A DNA stretch of 64,000 bases from CBDCKN01 sp965219035 (lineage in GTDB: Bacteria; Gemmatimonadota; Gemmatimonadetes; Longimicrobiales; Gaopeijiaceae). The DNA lies in the NCBI GenBank assembly GCA_965219035.1, contig CBDCMR010000001.1:310001-374000 (forward strand), read 5' to 3'. A program made the translations under genes and the position numbers. Positions 25,991-34,685 of this stretch are shown piece by piece; within the stretch, counting starts at the first letter, position 1; each line of letters begins with the position of its first letter. A model generated the notes under the pieces. It did no database searches. It was not told where the DNA came from and saw nothing but the letters and a program-made list of their open reading frames with translations.

Positions 25991-26878
25991 ATGTTCGACC
26001 GCACGGTCGAACCGGACCCGCGGACCGCCGCGCCACCCAGCCGCAATCGCTACCGCATGCGGGACGGCCACCGCCGTGAATACGCCGCGAGCAGGGACCG
26101 CGGGTCCACCTCCTTCCCCGAACGGTGCGCGCGCGGGCTCGCCGACATCGGCGTCTACGGCGCCGTCTCGTACCGCGATCTGGCCGAGGCCCGCTTCGGC
26201 GGCCATCCCTACACCACCCGGCGGGCCGTCAACGCCTGGGTACGCGACGGGCTCGTCACCGAGACCACGGCCACCGGACCCGGGGGCAACCCGTTCAAGG
26301 TCCTGACGCTCACCCGCAGCGGCGTGGCCGAGGCCCGGAAGCGGGCCGCCGAACGGGGAATGTATCCCGGACAGGAAATCCGGTTCGCACGCACCCGGCC
26401 TGCGCAAGCCGCGCACGACACCGCCGTCTACCGCGCCTGCATGAAGGAGAAACAGCGGCTGCTCGACCGGGGCGCAGCAGTGCGGCGCATCCGGCTCGAC
26501 ACCGAACTCAAGAGCGCCGTCGCGCGCGGGAGCGAGGCGGCGCGGCTGAAGGACGGCAAGCGGGCCGCCGATGCCGAACGGCACCGCACCGCCGGCGAAC
26601 TCGGACTCCCCCTCGACGACGAAGGGCACGTGCTCTACCCGGACGCCCAGATCGAGTACACCGACGCCGACGGCCGCACCGGACGCGTCAACATCGAGGT
26701 CGCGTCCGGCAACTACCGCGAAGGGGCCATCAAGGCGAAAGCGGCGGCCGGGTTCGCGCTCCACGCCAACGGACCGGCCGCGGCGCGGCTGCTGCGCACG
26801 CTCGGCCTGGGCGGCGGCGACGACCGCTCCTCGCTGCGGGGACCCGCCGACCGCGATCCGGCCGCAGTCGAACTCTGA
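25991..26878 (+). CDS. replication-relaxation-like protein with winged helix
   Basis: About 295 residues from the ATG at 25991, which follows GAGGAG by 8 bp; GTG 25976 is the alternative. The N-terminal half is a winged helix (GAVSYRDLAEARFGGHPYTTRRAVNAWVRDGLV...VLTLTRSGVAEARK). The C-terminal half (VYRACMKEKQRLLDRGAAVRRIRLDTELK and YPDAQIEYTDADGRTGRVNIEVASGNY) resembles the replication-relaxation (MobC-like) family, whose fold is nuclease-related. A PD...E-x-E pattern is visible. It is the best candidate for a mobilisation protein in an element that otherwise lacks a relaxase. Confidence 0.6.
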   Translation: MFDRTVEPDPRTAAPPSRNRYRMRDGHRREYAASRDRGSTSFPERCARGLADIGVYGAVSYRDLAEARFGGHPYTTRRAVNAWVRDGLVTETTATGPGGNPFKVLTLTRSGVAEARKRAAERGMYPGQEIRFARTRPAQAAHDTAVYRACMKEKQRLLDRGAAVRRIRLDTELKSAVARGSEAARLKDGKRAADAERHRTAGELGLPLDDEGHVLYPDAQIEYTDADGRTGRVNIEVASGNYREGAIKAKAAAGFALHANGPAAARLLRTLGLGGGDDRSSLRGPADRDPAAVEL

Positions 26879-26896
26879 CTACGGGAGAAGCCCGCC

Positions 26897-27211
26897 ATGC
26901 AACCCTGGAAAATCAGCGCCGGCCTCACCGCCGCCATCGCGGGGTCTGCCATCCTTCTCGCCGGGCCGCGCCTCGAATACCTCGCGCCGTATTGGCCGCT
27001 CCTCCTCGCCGAACACGGCGTCTTGCTCGCCCTGCACCTGGCGCTCGCACTCGCAGCCGTCGCAGCACCCATCTACGCCGTCGCACGCGCCGCCGGGCTC
27101 GCCGACCTCGGGCGGCGCGTCGATCTCGCCGAGCGCTCCGTTCGGCGCGGCGAGGGGGACCCGAGCCTCACCGACGCGCTCAAGAGAGACGCCGAGGGCG
27201 ACTGGGAATGA
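26897..27211 (+). CDS. small two-helix membrane protein
   Basis: 104 residues. Two hydrophobic segments (LTAAIAGSAILLAG and LLLALHLALALAAVAAPIYAVA) precede a basic-acidic C-terminus (RRVDLAERSVRRGEGDPSLTDALKRDAEGDWE). The C-terminal 45 residues recur almost unchanged at 44.5-44.65 kb, fused to the first 17 codons of virD4. The family is unknown to me. It may be a membrane accessory protein of the transfer system. Confidence 0.6.
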   Translation: MQPWKISAGLTAAIAGSAILLAGPRLEYLAPYWPLLLAEHGVLLALHLALALAAVAAPIYAVARAAGLADLGRRVDLAERSVRRGEGDPSLTDALKRDAEGDWE

Positions 27212-27227
27212 ACGCGGACGGACGCGC

Positions 27228-27617
27228 ATGACCGGCCGTGCATCCGTCGAGGCCTTGCCCGCGACCTGGCGGACGCAGGCCAAGGCGCTCCGCCGGTACG
27301 GGGGCGACACTCCGGCCGTCGCGCTCGAGAGCTGCGCGGCCGAGCTCGAGACCACGCTCCGGGAGAGGGACGAGACGACCCTCTCGCTGACGGAGGCCGC
27401 CAGGGAGAGCGGCTACTCCGCTGACCATCTCGGCCGCCTCGTGCGCGACGGCAGGATCCCCAACGCCGGAAGACCCGGCGCGCCCCGGATCGCCCGCTCG
27501 CACCTGCCACGGAAGACCCAGGCGCCAGCCACACCGCGACTGGTGGAAAAGCCTAGCCGAGGCGAAGTTTCCAACGCGCAGATCGTGCAGTCCATCATCG
27601 AGAGAGGAATCGAATGA
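27228..27617 (+). CDS. excisionase-like helix-turn-helix protein
   Basis: 129 residues from the ATG at 27228. LSLTEAARESGYSADHLGRLVRDGRIPNAGRPGAPRIARSHLPRK is a MerR/excisionase-type helix-turn-helix with its wing. Its stop overlaps the integrase ATG (ATGATG), so the two are made together. This placement suggests a recombination directionality factor, or a regulator of the integrase. A second copy lies at 44.65-45.1 kb next to a second integrase. The N-terminal half (EALPATWRTQAKALRRYGGDTPAVALESCAAELE) is helical and unassigned. Confidence 0.7.
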   Translation: MTGRASVEALPATWRTQAKALRRYGGDTPAVALESCAAELETTLRERDETTLSLTEAARESGYSADHLGRLVRDGRIPNAGRPGAPRIARSHLPRKTQAPATPRLVEKPSRGEVSNAQIVQSIIERGIE

Positions 27618-28777
27618 TGGCACGCACGAAACCTATCCGGCGCTCCTACGGCGCCGGCGAATGGGGCCGGAACCGGGTACGGGTCTTTCCCGATCCCAAG
27701 ACCGGCCTGTTCCAGATCGAGTGGCGCGAGGACGGGCGCAGGCTCACAAGGTCGCTCAAGCATCGAGACTGGGCTCGGGCCAAGACGCAGGCGGACGAGT
27801 TCGCCGCTGGCTACCTCGGGCCGGAGCTCCACCGCAAGGCGGAAGCCGAGTCCGAGCCACTCACCCTGGAGACGCTTTTTGACATCTACGGTGAAGAAGT
27901 GACGCCCACCAAGACGAAGCCGTCCCAGAGGTACGACAGAGCCACAATGGGGACGTTCCTCGGATGCTTCGGACGGAACCGCGACCCCGCCACGCTGTCC
28001 CAGCGGGACTGGGACCGGTTCATCCGGGAGCGGCGGGCAGGCGGAGCCGGCCGCAGCGGCAAGCCGGTGGCCGACCGGACGATCGAACGGGACCTCAAGT
28101 TCCTGCTCTCCGTCCTCAACTGGGCCGCGAGGTCGAGGGACGAGAGGGGAAGGCTCTTGCTCGAGGCCAACCCCCTCAGGGGCCTCAAGACGCCGAAGGA
28201 GAAGAATCCTACCCGGGTGCTGCTCACTGAGGCGGAATACGAGGCCATGCTTCGGGTGTCCGTGGAGGTGGACTGGCGCTTTCACGTCGCTCTCGTGCTC
28301 GCGCACGAGACGGGACACCGCATCGGTGCCATCCGTCAGTTGCGATGGTCCGACATCGACATGGAAGCTCGTGTCATCCGGTGGCGAGGCGAGCATGAGA
28401 AAACCGGCTACGAGCACCGGACGCCGGTGAGTGCCGAAGCGCTCGGCGTCCTCGAAGAGGCGCGGTGGCGGAACCCCGGGATCGGGGACCTTCCGGTGTT
28501 ACCCGCGCCCAAGGATGCCTCGATGTGCGTGGGCCAGTGGCCGATCCGCGACTGGTGGGAGAAGGCCGAGGTGCTCGCAGGGCTGGAACCCAAGCGTGGG
28601 CGCGGCTGGCACTCACTGAGGCGGAAGTTCGCCTCCGACCTAATGGACCAGCCGCTCAAGGTCCTCTGCCAACTCGGCGGCTGGAAGACGGCCCAGACAG
28701 TGCTCCAGTGCTACCAGCGGGCCGACGAGGTACAACTCAGGAAGGCTCTGGAGAGCCGCCACAAGGTTCGCGCCTGA
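27614..28777 (+). CDS. tyrosine-recombinase integrase of the conjugative element
   Basis: 387 residues. An N-terminal arm-type/SAM-like region (RVFPDPKTGLFQIEWREDGRRLTRSLKHRDWARAKTQADEF) precedes the catalytic domain with R of HETGHRIGAIRQLRWSDID (about 235), H-x-x-R in WHSLRRKFAS (about 332), LGGWK, and nucleophile Tyr in QCYQRADE (about 366). It would insert and excise the 12-29 kb element. It is the last gene of the island, and the attachment sequence follows immediately. A second, similar integrase is at 45.1-46.3 kb, with identical first codons and tail. Confidence 0.93.
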   Translation: MMARTKPIRRSYGAGEWGRNRVRVFPDPKTGLFQIEWREDGRRLTRSLKHRDWARAKTQADEFAAGYLGPELHRKAEAESEPLTLETLFDIYGEEVTPTKTKPSQRYDRATMGTFLGCFGRNRDPATLSQRDWDRFIRERRAGGAGRSGKPVADRTIERDLKFLLSVLNWAARSRDERGRLLLEANPLRGLKTPKEKNPTRVLLTEAEYEAMLRVSVEVDWRFHVALVLAHETGHRIGAIRQLRWSDIDMEARVIRWRGEHEKTGYEHRTPVSAEALGVLEEARWRNPGIGDLPVLPAPKDASMCVGQWPIRDWWEKAEVLAGLEPKRGRGWHSLRRKFASDLMDQPLKVLCQLGGWKTAQTVLQCYQRADEVQLRKALESRHKVRA

Positions 28778-28834
28778 TCCAATCGGCGGGAGTCAAACAG
28801 CGGGAATCGGACTAACAATTCCCGTAAGTCCTTT

Positions 28835-28862
28835 GGGCGTAGCAGGATACGAACCTGCGACC
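28835..28862 (-). other. integrase-side attachment sequence resembling a tRNA T-arm
   Basis: On the minus strand GCAGG-TTCGTAT-CCTGC is a perfect 5-bp stem with a 7-base TTC loop, followed by TACGCCC, as in the 3' end of a tRNA. The matching 5' acceptor strand (GGGCGTA) and a D-arm are not found nearby, so no whole tRNA is present. The mini-element's right end carries a similar core, TTCGTATC, at about 46323-46336. This looks like the attachment core used by both integrases. Confidence 0.45.
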
Positions 28863-29134
28863 TGGTGCACATCAGACAACGGGGTGCATGTGCACCGAAA
28901 CGTCATTTTCATGTGCGCGCCAGCGCTCCCTTATGTGGCTGGCTGTCTTACAGTTGTACCACGGCCGCCGGAGCGGCGATGCCGATCCGGAGCTTGCGGC
29001 CGTGGACGGGAGCGACCCCTGCGGGAAGGCCGTCGAGCCGCTGAAGAAGTCGGCGTCCACGGCGGGCTCGCGCGTGGGTCTAGCAGTCGTTCTCGTGGGT
29101 AGGAGGATACCTCCCGAAGTAACTCTCACCCCGT
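28863..29134. other. spacer beyond the element's right end
   Basis: The arms GGTGCACAT and ATGTGCACC lie near 28864-28896 as an inverted repeat around 15 bases. GGGAGCGACCCC, one outer arm of the structured element, recurs alone at about 29010-29021 followed by GCGGGAAGG. No gene is recognisable. The plus-strand frame across 28.95-29.1 kb shows no family features. Confidence 0.3.
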
Positions 29135-29998
29135 TCACATCGTTGACGCCCGGGCAGGCCTTCCGTTGCGGATGCCGAACTGGAAGGGAAGGAAGTCACC
29201 CAGCGCCTCGAACTTGACGTCGTCTGCGGCTCTCGAAATCGCCAACTTCACCTTCTCTTTCTCCTTGTCCACCAGCGCGGTCAATTCCTGTTCGAGCTCT
29301 TCCCGGTTGCGCGACTCATCGAACTCCCTCCACAAGGCATCGATAACCAGCCCTACGGCGACGCCCCCGACGATCCCCGCCGAGGGGCTTAAGGCGCGGC
29401 CTAATGCTCGGATTGCTGCACTGACGGCTCCCGATGCCAGCATCCCAGCGAACCGGCTTGCGAGGGCCGTCACACCGACCGAGGTCCCCATGCCGGCCAT
29501 AGCGGCCCCGAGAGCCGTCGGACCGACGGACACGGCGAATCGCCTCTCGGTGTTCTTGAGAATCGGTTCCAGCATACGTTCGTATCGCGTCCCCAGCCCT
29601 GGCGGGACCGACGCCAACTCGCGACCGAACCAGCGCTCGACCTCAGCGAGCATTTCCTCCTGCATCACGCGGCCGACGCCTTCGCTGGCATCGCCGATAC
29701 GTTCCTCCAGCCCTCCGAGCAGCCGCGACTCGACTTCCTCCCCCAGTCTTCCAAACGCCCGCAGAACTAACTCTGTGGTCTGTCCGCGGAGCGAGTAATG
29801 CCAGTCTAGGAGCGCCGGGATACGATCGTAAACAGGGGTGAAGGCCTCTTCGACTCGCTCGTTGATGGCTTGGCTCGTTTCCGGCAACGGGGTCCGCTGA
29901 AGCTCCTCTGAGAATTCCCGCCACCGTTCCGCCACCCGCTGCTGGAGCACGTGATGAACTGTCGCTCCCAATATCGCTAGCGGAATGAGTGCGAGCAT
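29135..29998 (-). CDS. membrane-anchored hypothetical protein, 287 aa
   Basis: An N-terminal hydrophobic anchor (LALIPLAILGATVHHVL) is followed by a long amphipathic helical region and a Gly/Ala-rich membrane-like stretch (VGPTALGAAMAGMGTSVGVTALASRFAGMLASGAVSAAIRALG, then AGIVGGVAVGLVIDALW). The C-terminus is charged. This resembles proteins that insert glycine-rich hairpins into membranes, but I recognise no family. It lies downstream of a four-helix membrane protein and an HD-domain protein on the same strand, and the three may form one unit. Confidence 0.55.
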   Translation of the reverse strand: MLALIPLAILGATVHHVLQQRVAERWREFSEELQRTPLPETSQAINERVEEAFTPVYDRIPALLDWHYSLRGQTTELVLRAFGRLGEEVESRLLGGLEERIGDASEGVGRVMQEEMLAEVERWFGRELASVPPGLGTRYERMLEPILKNTERRFAVSVGPTALGAAMAGMGTSVGVTALASRFAGMLASGAVSAAIRALGRALSPSAGIVGGVAVGLVIDALWREFDESRNREELEQELTALVDKEKEKVKLAISRAADDVKFEALGDFLPFQFGIRNGRPARASTM

Positions 29999-30101
29999 CG
30001 CCCGCCCGACCCATGCCGACCGTCCCGCTCTAGTAGTGTTCCAGACCGCCTCGTCGCCGCCCTCTCTGCCAACTTACGTGAGACACGGAACGCTTAAAGA
30101 A

Positions 30102-30818
30102 TTAGAGTAGGGCGAAGGCAGAGAAACCGATCATGCTGGGACTGCGAGAGAGAATGGAAGAGAATGGTACCGCCGCACGCAGGCCGCCATCCACCACCGG
30201 GCACGCCGAGCGTACACGCGCCGTAAAGGCCTCCACCGTAAGCTGAAGAGAATCGGGATAGATGTAGGCCGGACCCGTAATCCTCGTGTAGTTGAAGTAG
30301 ACATAGGTGAGGGCGACGAGAGCCAGAAGGAGCCAACCTGCAAGGCGCGCAGTCAGGACGTCCGCGACCGCGGCACGTCGCCCGCCCTCGCCGACGTCGC
30401 GCCTGAAGTGACGCCCGGGCCAGATTGACAGGCGGACGAACAGAACTGGCGCGAGCACGGCCGCCGACGCCAGAAACAACCAGTCGGTGGAACGCGAGAG
30501 TGCCACGAATGCCAGTAGGAAGATGGTGAGCGGCAACGCCACAACCATGCTGATCAGCACCGGTAACCACGACCCCCGGAACCACCTGCGCCAAGAGGAG
30601 CGGCGATCGAGATAGTAGTCGAGAGCGAAGCGCTTTCGTTCCAGGCGGTACTCGAGTAACCCGTAGGATATCGCGATATAGACGAGTCCCGGAGACGCGA
30701 GTGCCAGGCACGATTGCTCGTAGGTGCGCTGCCAGATGAGCAGAACGCCCAACAGGAGCGAGGTAGCGACGAGGGGATAGAGGAACCCCTCAACCCTGGC
30801 GACGCCGGCAAGCTTCAC
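30102..30818 (-). CDS. polytopic membrane protein, 238 aa
   Basis: At least four membrane helices are visible: LYPLVATSLLLGVLLIW, LALASPGLVYIAISYGLL, LPVLISMVVALPLTIFLLAFVAL and LAGWLLLALVALTYVYF, plus FLASAAVLAPVLFVRL. The GTG start overlaps the stop of the HD-domain gene (GTGA), so they are coupled. The last 40 residues (SSILSRSPSMIGFSAFALL) look atypical and may reflect a frameshift or truncation. Function is unknown. Partnering with a degenerate ppGpp-hydrolase-like protein suggests a small signalling or toxin-like module. Confidence 0.55.
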   Translation of the reverse strand: MKLAGVARVEGFLYPLVATSLLLGVLLIWQRTYEQSCLALASPGLVYIAISYGLLEYRLERKRFALDYYLDRRSSWRRWFRGSWLPVLISMVVALPLTIFLLAFVALSRSTDWLFLASAAVLAPVLFVRLSIWPGRHFRRDVGEGGRRAAVADVLTARLAGWLLLALVALTYVYFNYTRITGPAYIYPDSLQLTVEAFTARVRSACPVVDGGLRAAVPFSSILSRSPSMIGFSAFALL

Positions 30819-31423
30819 CGCTCCGCTCGTGGTTCGGCGCGGCTCCGTTCGCCGATCTTACTCGCCGGAACCAAGACGCTGAGTCGTCTGCCGACGAGCC
30901 GTTCGATTTCGCTGACAACCCGTTCCAATTCGTCGACGAGCGGCGTCCGACCAGATCGGATGAGGGTCTCCACCACCGACCGGTGGTACCATAGCGTCCC
31001 TTCCTTGCGGCCCTCAAACCGTTGCCAAATCTCCTCACCCAAGTTGCGGTAATCGCTGAGGATGCTGCGCGCGTTGTGGAGTTTGTCGGCGGCGCAGACG
31101 AGCCGGACCGACGCCGAAGCTTCGCTGAGCCGTTTGATGTAGACCCGCTTTCTGTTTTCCCACGGAGGTTTCGGAATGGTTTGGGAGTCCGTACAGCATT
31201 CGACAATCCCGGTCACGCGCTCGCCGAAACGACACAGAATCTTGTCCCGCGTCTTCGCACCCCCCTGGTCCTCGATGGCTTCGTCCTCGTCTCCGCCGTG
31301 TTCGATTACGATCGCCGCGACGGCGAGCAGATGAGAAACATAAGGAACGCTAGAGCCCTTCCTCTGCTGCTCTCGGTGGAGTTGCGTAGCGAACACAAGG
31401 GCGTGCTCAAAACGGCTGGTCAT
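30815..31423 (-). CDS. HD-domain (MESH1/SpoT-hydrolase-like) protein lacking the HD dyad
   Basis: From MTSRFEHALVFATQLHREQQRKGSSVPYVSHLLAVAAIVIEHGGDEDEAI the protein follows the small-alarmone-hydrolase HD family, and later SVRLVCAADKLHNARSILSDYRNLGEEIWQRF...EGTLWY also fits. Family members read approximately DEDEAIAALLHDAVEDQGG at the metal centre; here the text is DEDEAIEDQGG, about eight residues shorter, so the His-Asp pair is missing. Without it, metal-dependent hydrolysis should fail. The start is uncertain (31423, 31435 or 31480). It is coupled to a membrane protein gene downstream. Confidence 0.75.
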   Translation of the reverse strand: MTSRFEHALVFATQLHREQQRKGSSVPYVSHLLAVAAIVIEHGGDEDEAIEDQGGAKTRDKILCRFGERVTGIVECCTDSQTIPKPPWENRKRVYIKRLSEASASVRLVCAADKLHNARSILSDYRNLGEEIWQRFEGRKEGTLWYHRSVVETLIRSGRTPLVDELERVVSEIERLVGRRLSVLVPASKIGERSRAEPRAER

Positions 31424-31790
31424 TGGGAAAGGCATTCGGCACATTACCCTACATCTCACCCGGTTGACAATCACAGCCACTTGTCAGCCGGGTCGCCGCT
31501 TCATTGTCTCTGAAACGCCGGAACCGGGATCGCGGAGAGCACGACTCCGCGGGGGGCGGCTTGCCCTGGCCGCCCCCTCCCACCCGCGGCCGGATCCAGT
31601 CTCTCTAGACCCAGAGGCCAAGGCCGCCGGCGAAGAGCACGGCGCCGACGGGCGGTAAATAGCAGATCCGAATCAAAGCGTGGAGTGCCGATCAGCGGTG
31701 GCTGACCGCCGGGAAAGGGTGCCCGGGAGGTGTGCCTGACGGCAGCCATCGAAGCGGCACCGAGCGAAACGGACGGCGTCGACCCTATCC
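31424..31790. other. spacer, no gene recognised
   Basis: The region upstream of the HD-domain gene holds only short GC-rich frames without family features. Inverted repeats such as GACTCCGCGGGG are present but nothing that decides a promoter. Remains of the conjugative element begin near 31790. Confidence 0.3.
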
Positions 31791-32084
31791 GTGTTACCTA
31801 CCTTCCCGCAAGGGATCCATGGATCGGGAGCGACCCCGCCTGGGGCCAGGGCTGTGTGAATACACACCCGGCCCTACGCCCGCACTAGGGCGTCTCTGAG
31901 GGGGGTCGCTCCCGTTCCGGTCGGCGCGCCCCGATGTGCCTCGCCGACCGGGCAGCACCGGGCGTAACCGCAACTACCACAAGGAATCGCGAGTCATGCC
32001 TCTGTGAATCGCCCCCCGGGCCATTTGTGAATCGACCCCCCGCGTCGTTTTCACGTCCTAGTGGTGGCATGACACGCAGGCCGG
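31791..32084 (-). repeat. structured palindromic element, copy 3
   Basis: Outer arms GGGAGCGACCCC (31826-31837) and GGGGTCGCTCCC (31902-31913) match copy 1 exactly. The inner stem is different in sequence but similar in form (GGGCTGTGTG near 31850 with CACACCCGGCCC near 31863, loop AATA). Read on the minus strand, the order is gene remnant, flank with GTGAAAACGACGCGG, outer stem, inner stem, then CCCTTGCGGGAAGG, as in copy 1. It lies directly behind the frameshifted relative of the 20469 gene. Confidence 0.65.
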
Positions 32085-32637
32085 TCATCGGAAGTGCGCC
32101 CCGGAAGGGCGCATCGTTTGCCAGGCGCGGCTGCTATGGATCGGCCCTTGGCCGGGCACTTCGTGCGCCTTTTTCTTCAGCGAGACGGTGCGTTTCATGG
32201 CGGCCTGCAGACCGTCGTTACTCCCCGAGCACCCGCTCATCGCCGTGAAGGATCGCCCGGGGCCGCTCCAGCTCCTGCGGCGTGCGGGCGAGCGCCCCGA
32301 CCTCGACGGATCGGCCCCGCGCCCCAAGTACCTTCCAGAGGCCGCGATCCACGTCGTCCTAGGAACGGGGCACCGTCGTGGTCTCATGGCCCGGATCGAT
32401 GTAGACGAAGACGGCGCGGCCGGTGTTCAGAGCGACAGGCAACTTAAGTGGGAAGCCACGCCGGGTGTTTGCGCCGGCTCCGCGGTAGAGCCGTGAGGGC
32501 AGGAGCCGACGCTCGATGCCGAGCTCTTGAAGAGAGCGCCGACGTTCTCGGGCTCCGTCGGAAGCCACGCCCCGTGCGAGTGCGGTGAGCCGCTTGAGGC
32601 GGGCGGACTCGGCCCGCACGGATAGTGATGGTGGAGA
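32085..32637 (-). pseudogene. decayed copy of the conjugative-element gene at 20.5-21.4 kb
   Basis: Two out-of-phase pieces match the C-terminal two thirds of the 310-residue protein. ELGIERRLLPSRLYRGAGANTRRGFPLKLPVALNTGRAVFVYIDPGHETTT (32.36-32.53 kb) corresponds to ELLPSRLYRGAAGDTRRYFPLKLPVALDSGRAVFVYVDPGHDTST. DGLQAAMKRTVSLKKKAHEVPGQGPIHSSRAWQTMR (32.09-32.2 kb) corresponds to GGLQAALKRSVALEKQERRQAGRGAIHRGVAWQTVR. The central piece and N-terminus are lost. It is a scar of a past element insertion. Confidence 0.75.
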
Positions 32638-33064
32638 GCCGGTTCAGGACTGTCAGGGTACCCATACCAGCTACATTGAGGCGTGTGGCTTATGCTATGT
32701 CAACAAGGGGAAAAAAGTGGACGTCCCAGGGATTCCAGCGAAGTGCCAGAAGTGGATGGGGCTCCGCCAACGGGGACGCTCGATCTCCTCCCGGAGAGCC
32801 TGAAGAGAGGCTGAATCACGGTGGGTCGAAATCGTTCTATGCCGGGTCAGTTCATGCGCCGCAGCCCGCTCCGGATCCTAGCCGAGCACAAACGCCAACG
32901 TAACTCACGCCTTCCGCTGGCTTGGACTTTCGTCCAACCCACTTCAGGTTAGACGCTGTGTCCCGCACCTCAGGCCACCAGACCCGGTGAGGTCTAGGTG
33001 GAGGGTACAGAGGCGTAGGGTTGTCGAGGGCTGCAAGGTCCGGGAAGTTGTGGGCTCCCGGTGT
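32638..33064. other. spacer, no gene recognised
   Basis: Only short frames without recognisable protein features occur. Codon and base composition is less GC-biased than in the flanking genes. I see no RNA gene, repeat or clear promoter. Confidence 0.3.
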
Positions 33065-33352
33065 CTAGGTCTTTCTCGCCGGTTCGACGATGATTCGCAT
33101 ACGCCCGCGCTTGACCACATAGCCGCCCGGACGAATCCGAAGCCGACCTTCTTGAACAAGGGTCCAAAGACTCTCGGCGATCAATTCGGCGCTACGGTCC
33201 GTCGTTTTCGTGGCTACCTGTGAGGAGAGCCACTCGGCGAACGCCCGCTCTCCAATATCTTGGCCGACCGACCTGCGAAGTGCGTGAAGCTTGCGGAGCT
33301 GTCCCTTCGTCAGAGTACTTTCGTCAATTCGTCTCGATGATGTCTGCGGCAT
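33065..33352 (-). CDS. small conserved hypothetical protein, 95 aa
   Basis: The start MPQTSSRRIDESTLTKGQLRKLHALRRSVGQDIGERAFAEWLSS is chosen because GGAGGGA lies 8-10 bp upstream of its ATG; the longer frame has no such signal. It is basic, with the C-terminal segment SAELIAESLWTLVQEGRLRIRPGGYVVKRGRMRIIVEPAR. The pattern KGQLRKLxALRRSVGxxIGExAFAEW occurs in small proteins I have seen only as hypothetical. A nucleic-acid-binding role is plausible from charge. It sits alone between spacer regions. Confidence 0.5.
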   Translation of the reverse strand: MPQTSSRRIDESTLTKGQLRKLHALRRSVGQDIGERAFAEWLSSQVATKTTDRSAELIAESLWTLVQEGRLRIRPGGYVVKRGRMRIIVEPARKT

Positions 33353-33569
33353 AGATCTTCCCTCCGTGGTACTGTGTTGAGATTGTTGTTGGGTCGCAAG
33401 AGACTCAAGGTTTCGCCCCAGTCGCGGCACGCCCCGGGTCCCTGGCCGAGCACTACCGAAGGGTGGGTAGCTAATCTAGGCTATTAGGTCCCAAGAACTC
33501 AAATACGACGGGATCCTGCCCCGGCGGGTGCTAGCGAGCGGTCGGAAGGGTCTAGAGGCTGTACCGCTG

Positions 33570-34685
33570 TCAGCGCCAGAACCGCTCAGTCGGCCCTACT
33601 TCAAGAAGATTGGACTCCAGGAGATCGAATGCGGCCTCGAATAGTTCTCTTAATGGATCTTTGTCCCACCCAGCATAAGTAAACTCGTACCAAACCGGCA
33701 TGGCAAAGGCCCTTGCTCCTATCCACCCAAGCCACGCCAGACGGCCCGGGTCAATAATCTTTTCAAACAGCACAGTAGGAACGCCGCCGATCTTGACGCG
33801 TCGCCCAGTCTGTGGAACGGGCGTGTAGGTCAGATTGCGGATTGTGCCCGCCTGACCATGGCTCACGGCCGACAAGATACGATAGGCCTCCTCCTCGCCC
33901 AGGATCTTCTTGACGAGCTCCGTCGCCCCGGGCATCCTTACGCCAATCCCGATGCGCTTGCCATTCCTGTCCCTCAACTTCCGATAGCCGATCGCCTGAG
34001 CGTCTCGTTCGACCGCCCTTATTCGGTTCTCGATGCCCCGAGCCTCCTTTGGTTGGTGCAATGCTCTTGCGAACCTTAGGCCCTGTGCCATCTCATCGAA
34101 CCTGATGGCTAAGGTCCGCCTTATCCTCATGTCACCGTCTATTGCAGGATCCAGTAACCATGCTGCTCGAGCACACGGCTCCAGCATCGAACGGATACAC
34201 GTTAGGCACGCGATCGGCTCTATTGGCTTAGTGATCATCTTGACGAAGGCCGTTATGTGTTCCCCTCCGGACTCAATCAGGGTCATCGCGATGGACCGTG
34301 CCGTGATGAGGGACTCCCTCCGTCGAGCCACAGACAATTCGGAGTCAAAGAGAGAACCGGCAACGGGATCGCCATGGATTATGCCGCGGAGCGGAGGGAT
34401 CCCGCCGTAAAGCGTGGTCAGTGCCCTTCGAATCACCTGTAGGTGTTCTAAACTGAACTGCGGCAGGAACTCAACCAATTGTTCAACGCATGGTTTGGGT
34501 GCCCTGACTTGACGCGGTACTTCAGATACATATCCAGAATCTTCGCAACGCCTGAGATCGCCGATTCGGACCTCATTGATGTAGGGTGGGATAGGCGGAT
34601 CTGGGCTGCCGGAGTCATTGGGTGGAAACGCTGGTTCGGTGGATAGGTTTTCCTCTGTTTCTATACGACAACGTTCAGCTCTCAA
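33570..34685 (-). CDS. hypothetical protein, 371 aa
   Basis: The protein appears soluble, and helical in its central part (RESLITARSIAMTLIESGGEHITAFVKMITKPIEPIACLTCIRSMLEPCARAAWLLDPAID). RRTLAIRFDEMAQGLRFARALHQ and KILGEEEAYRILSAVSHG follow. The pattern of a helical bundle with LEPCARAAWLLDP resembles large uncharacterised actinobacterial and gemmatimonad-like proteins, without an assigned role. HEPN-like organisation is possible. The start at 34685 is the longest; later starts cannot be excluded. Lower GC than the conjugation genes suggests separate origin. Confidence 0.5.
   Translation of the reverse strand: MRAERCRIETEENLSTEPAFPPNDSGSPDPPIPPYINEVRIGDLRRCEDSGYVSEVPRQVRAPKPCVEQLVEFLPQFSLEHLQVIRRALTTLYGGIPPLRGIIHGDPVAGSLFDSELSVARRRESLITARSIAMTLIESGGEHITAFVKMITKPIEPIACLTCIRSMLEPCARAAWLLDPAIDGDMRIRRTLAIRFDEMAQGLRFARALHQPKEARGIENRIRAVERDAQAIGYRKLRDRNGKRIGIGVRMPGATELVKKILGEEEAYRILSAVSHGQAGTIRNLTYTPVPQTGRRVKIGGVPTVLFEKIIDPGRLAWLGWIGARAFAMPVWYEFTYAGWDKDPLRELFEAAFDLLESNLLEVGPTERFWR

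Noticed and set aside
28835..28910. Complete tRNA gene at the right end of the conjugative element
   Set aside because: Only the T-arm and one acceptor strand are seen; no matching 5' acceptor, D-arm or anticodon arm could be found.
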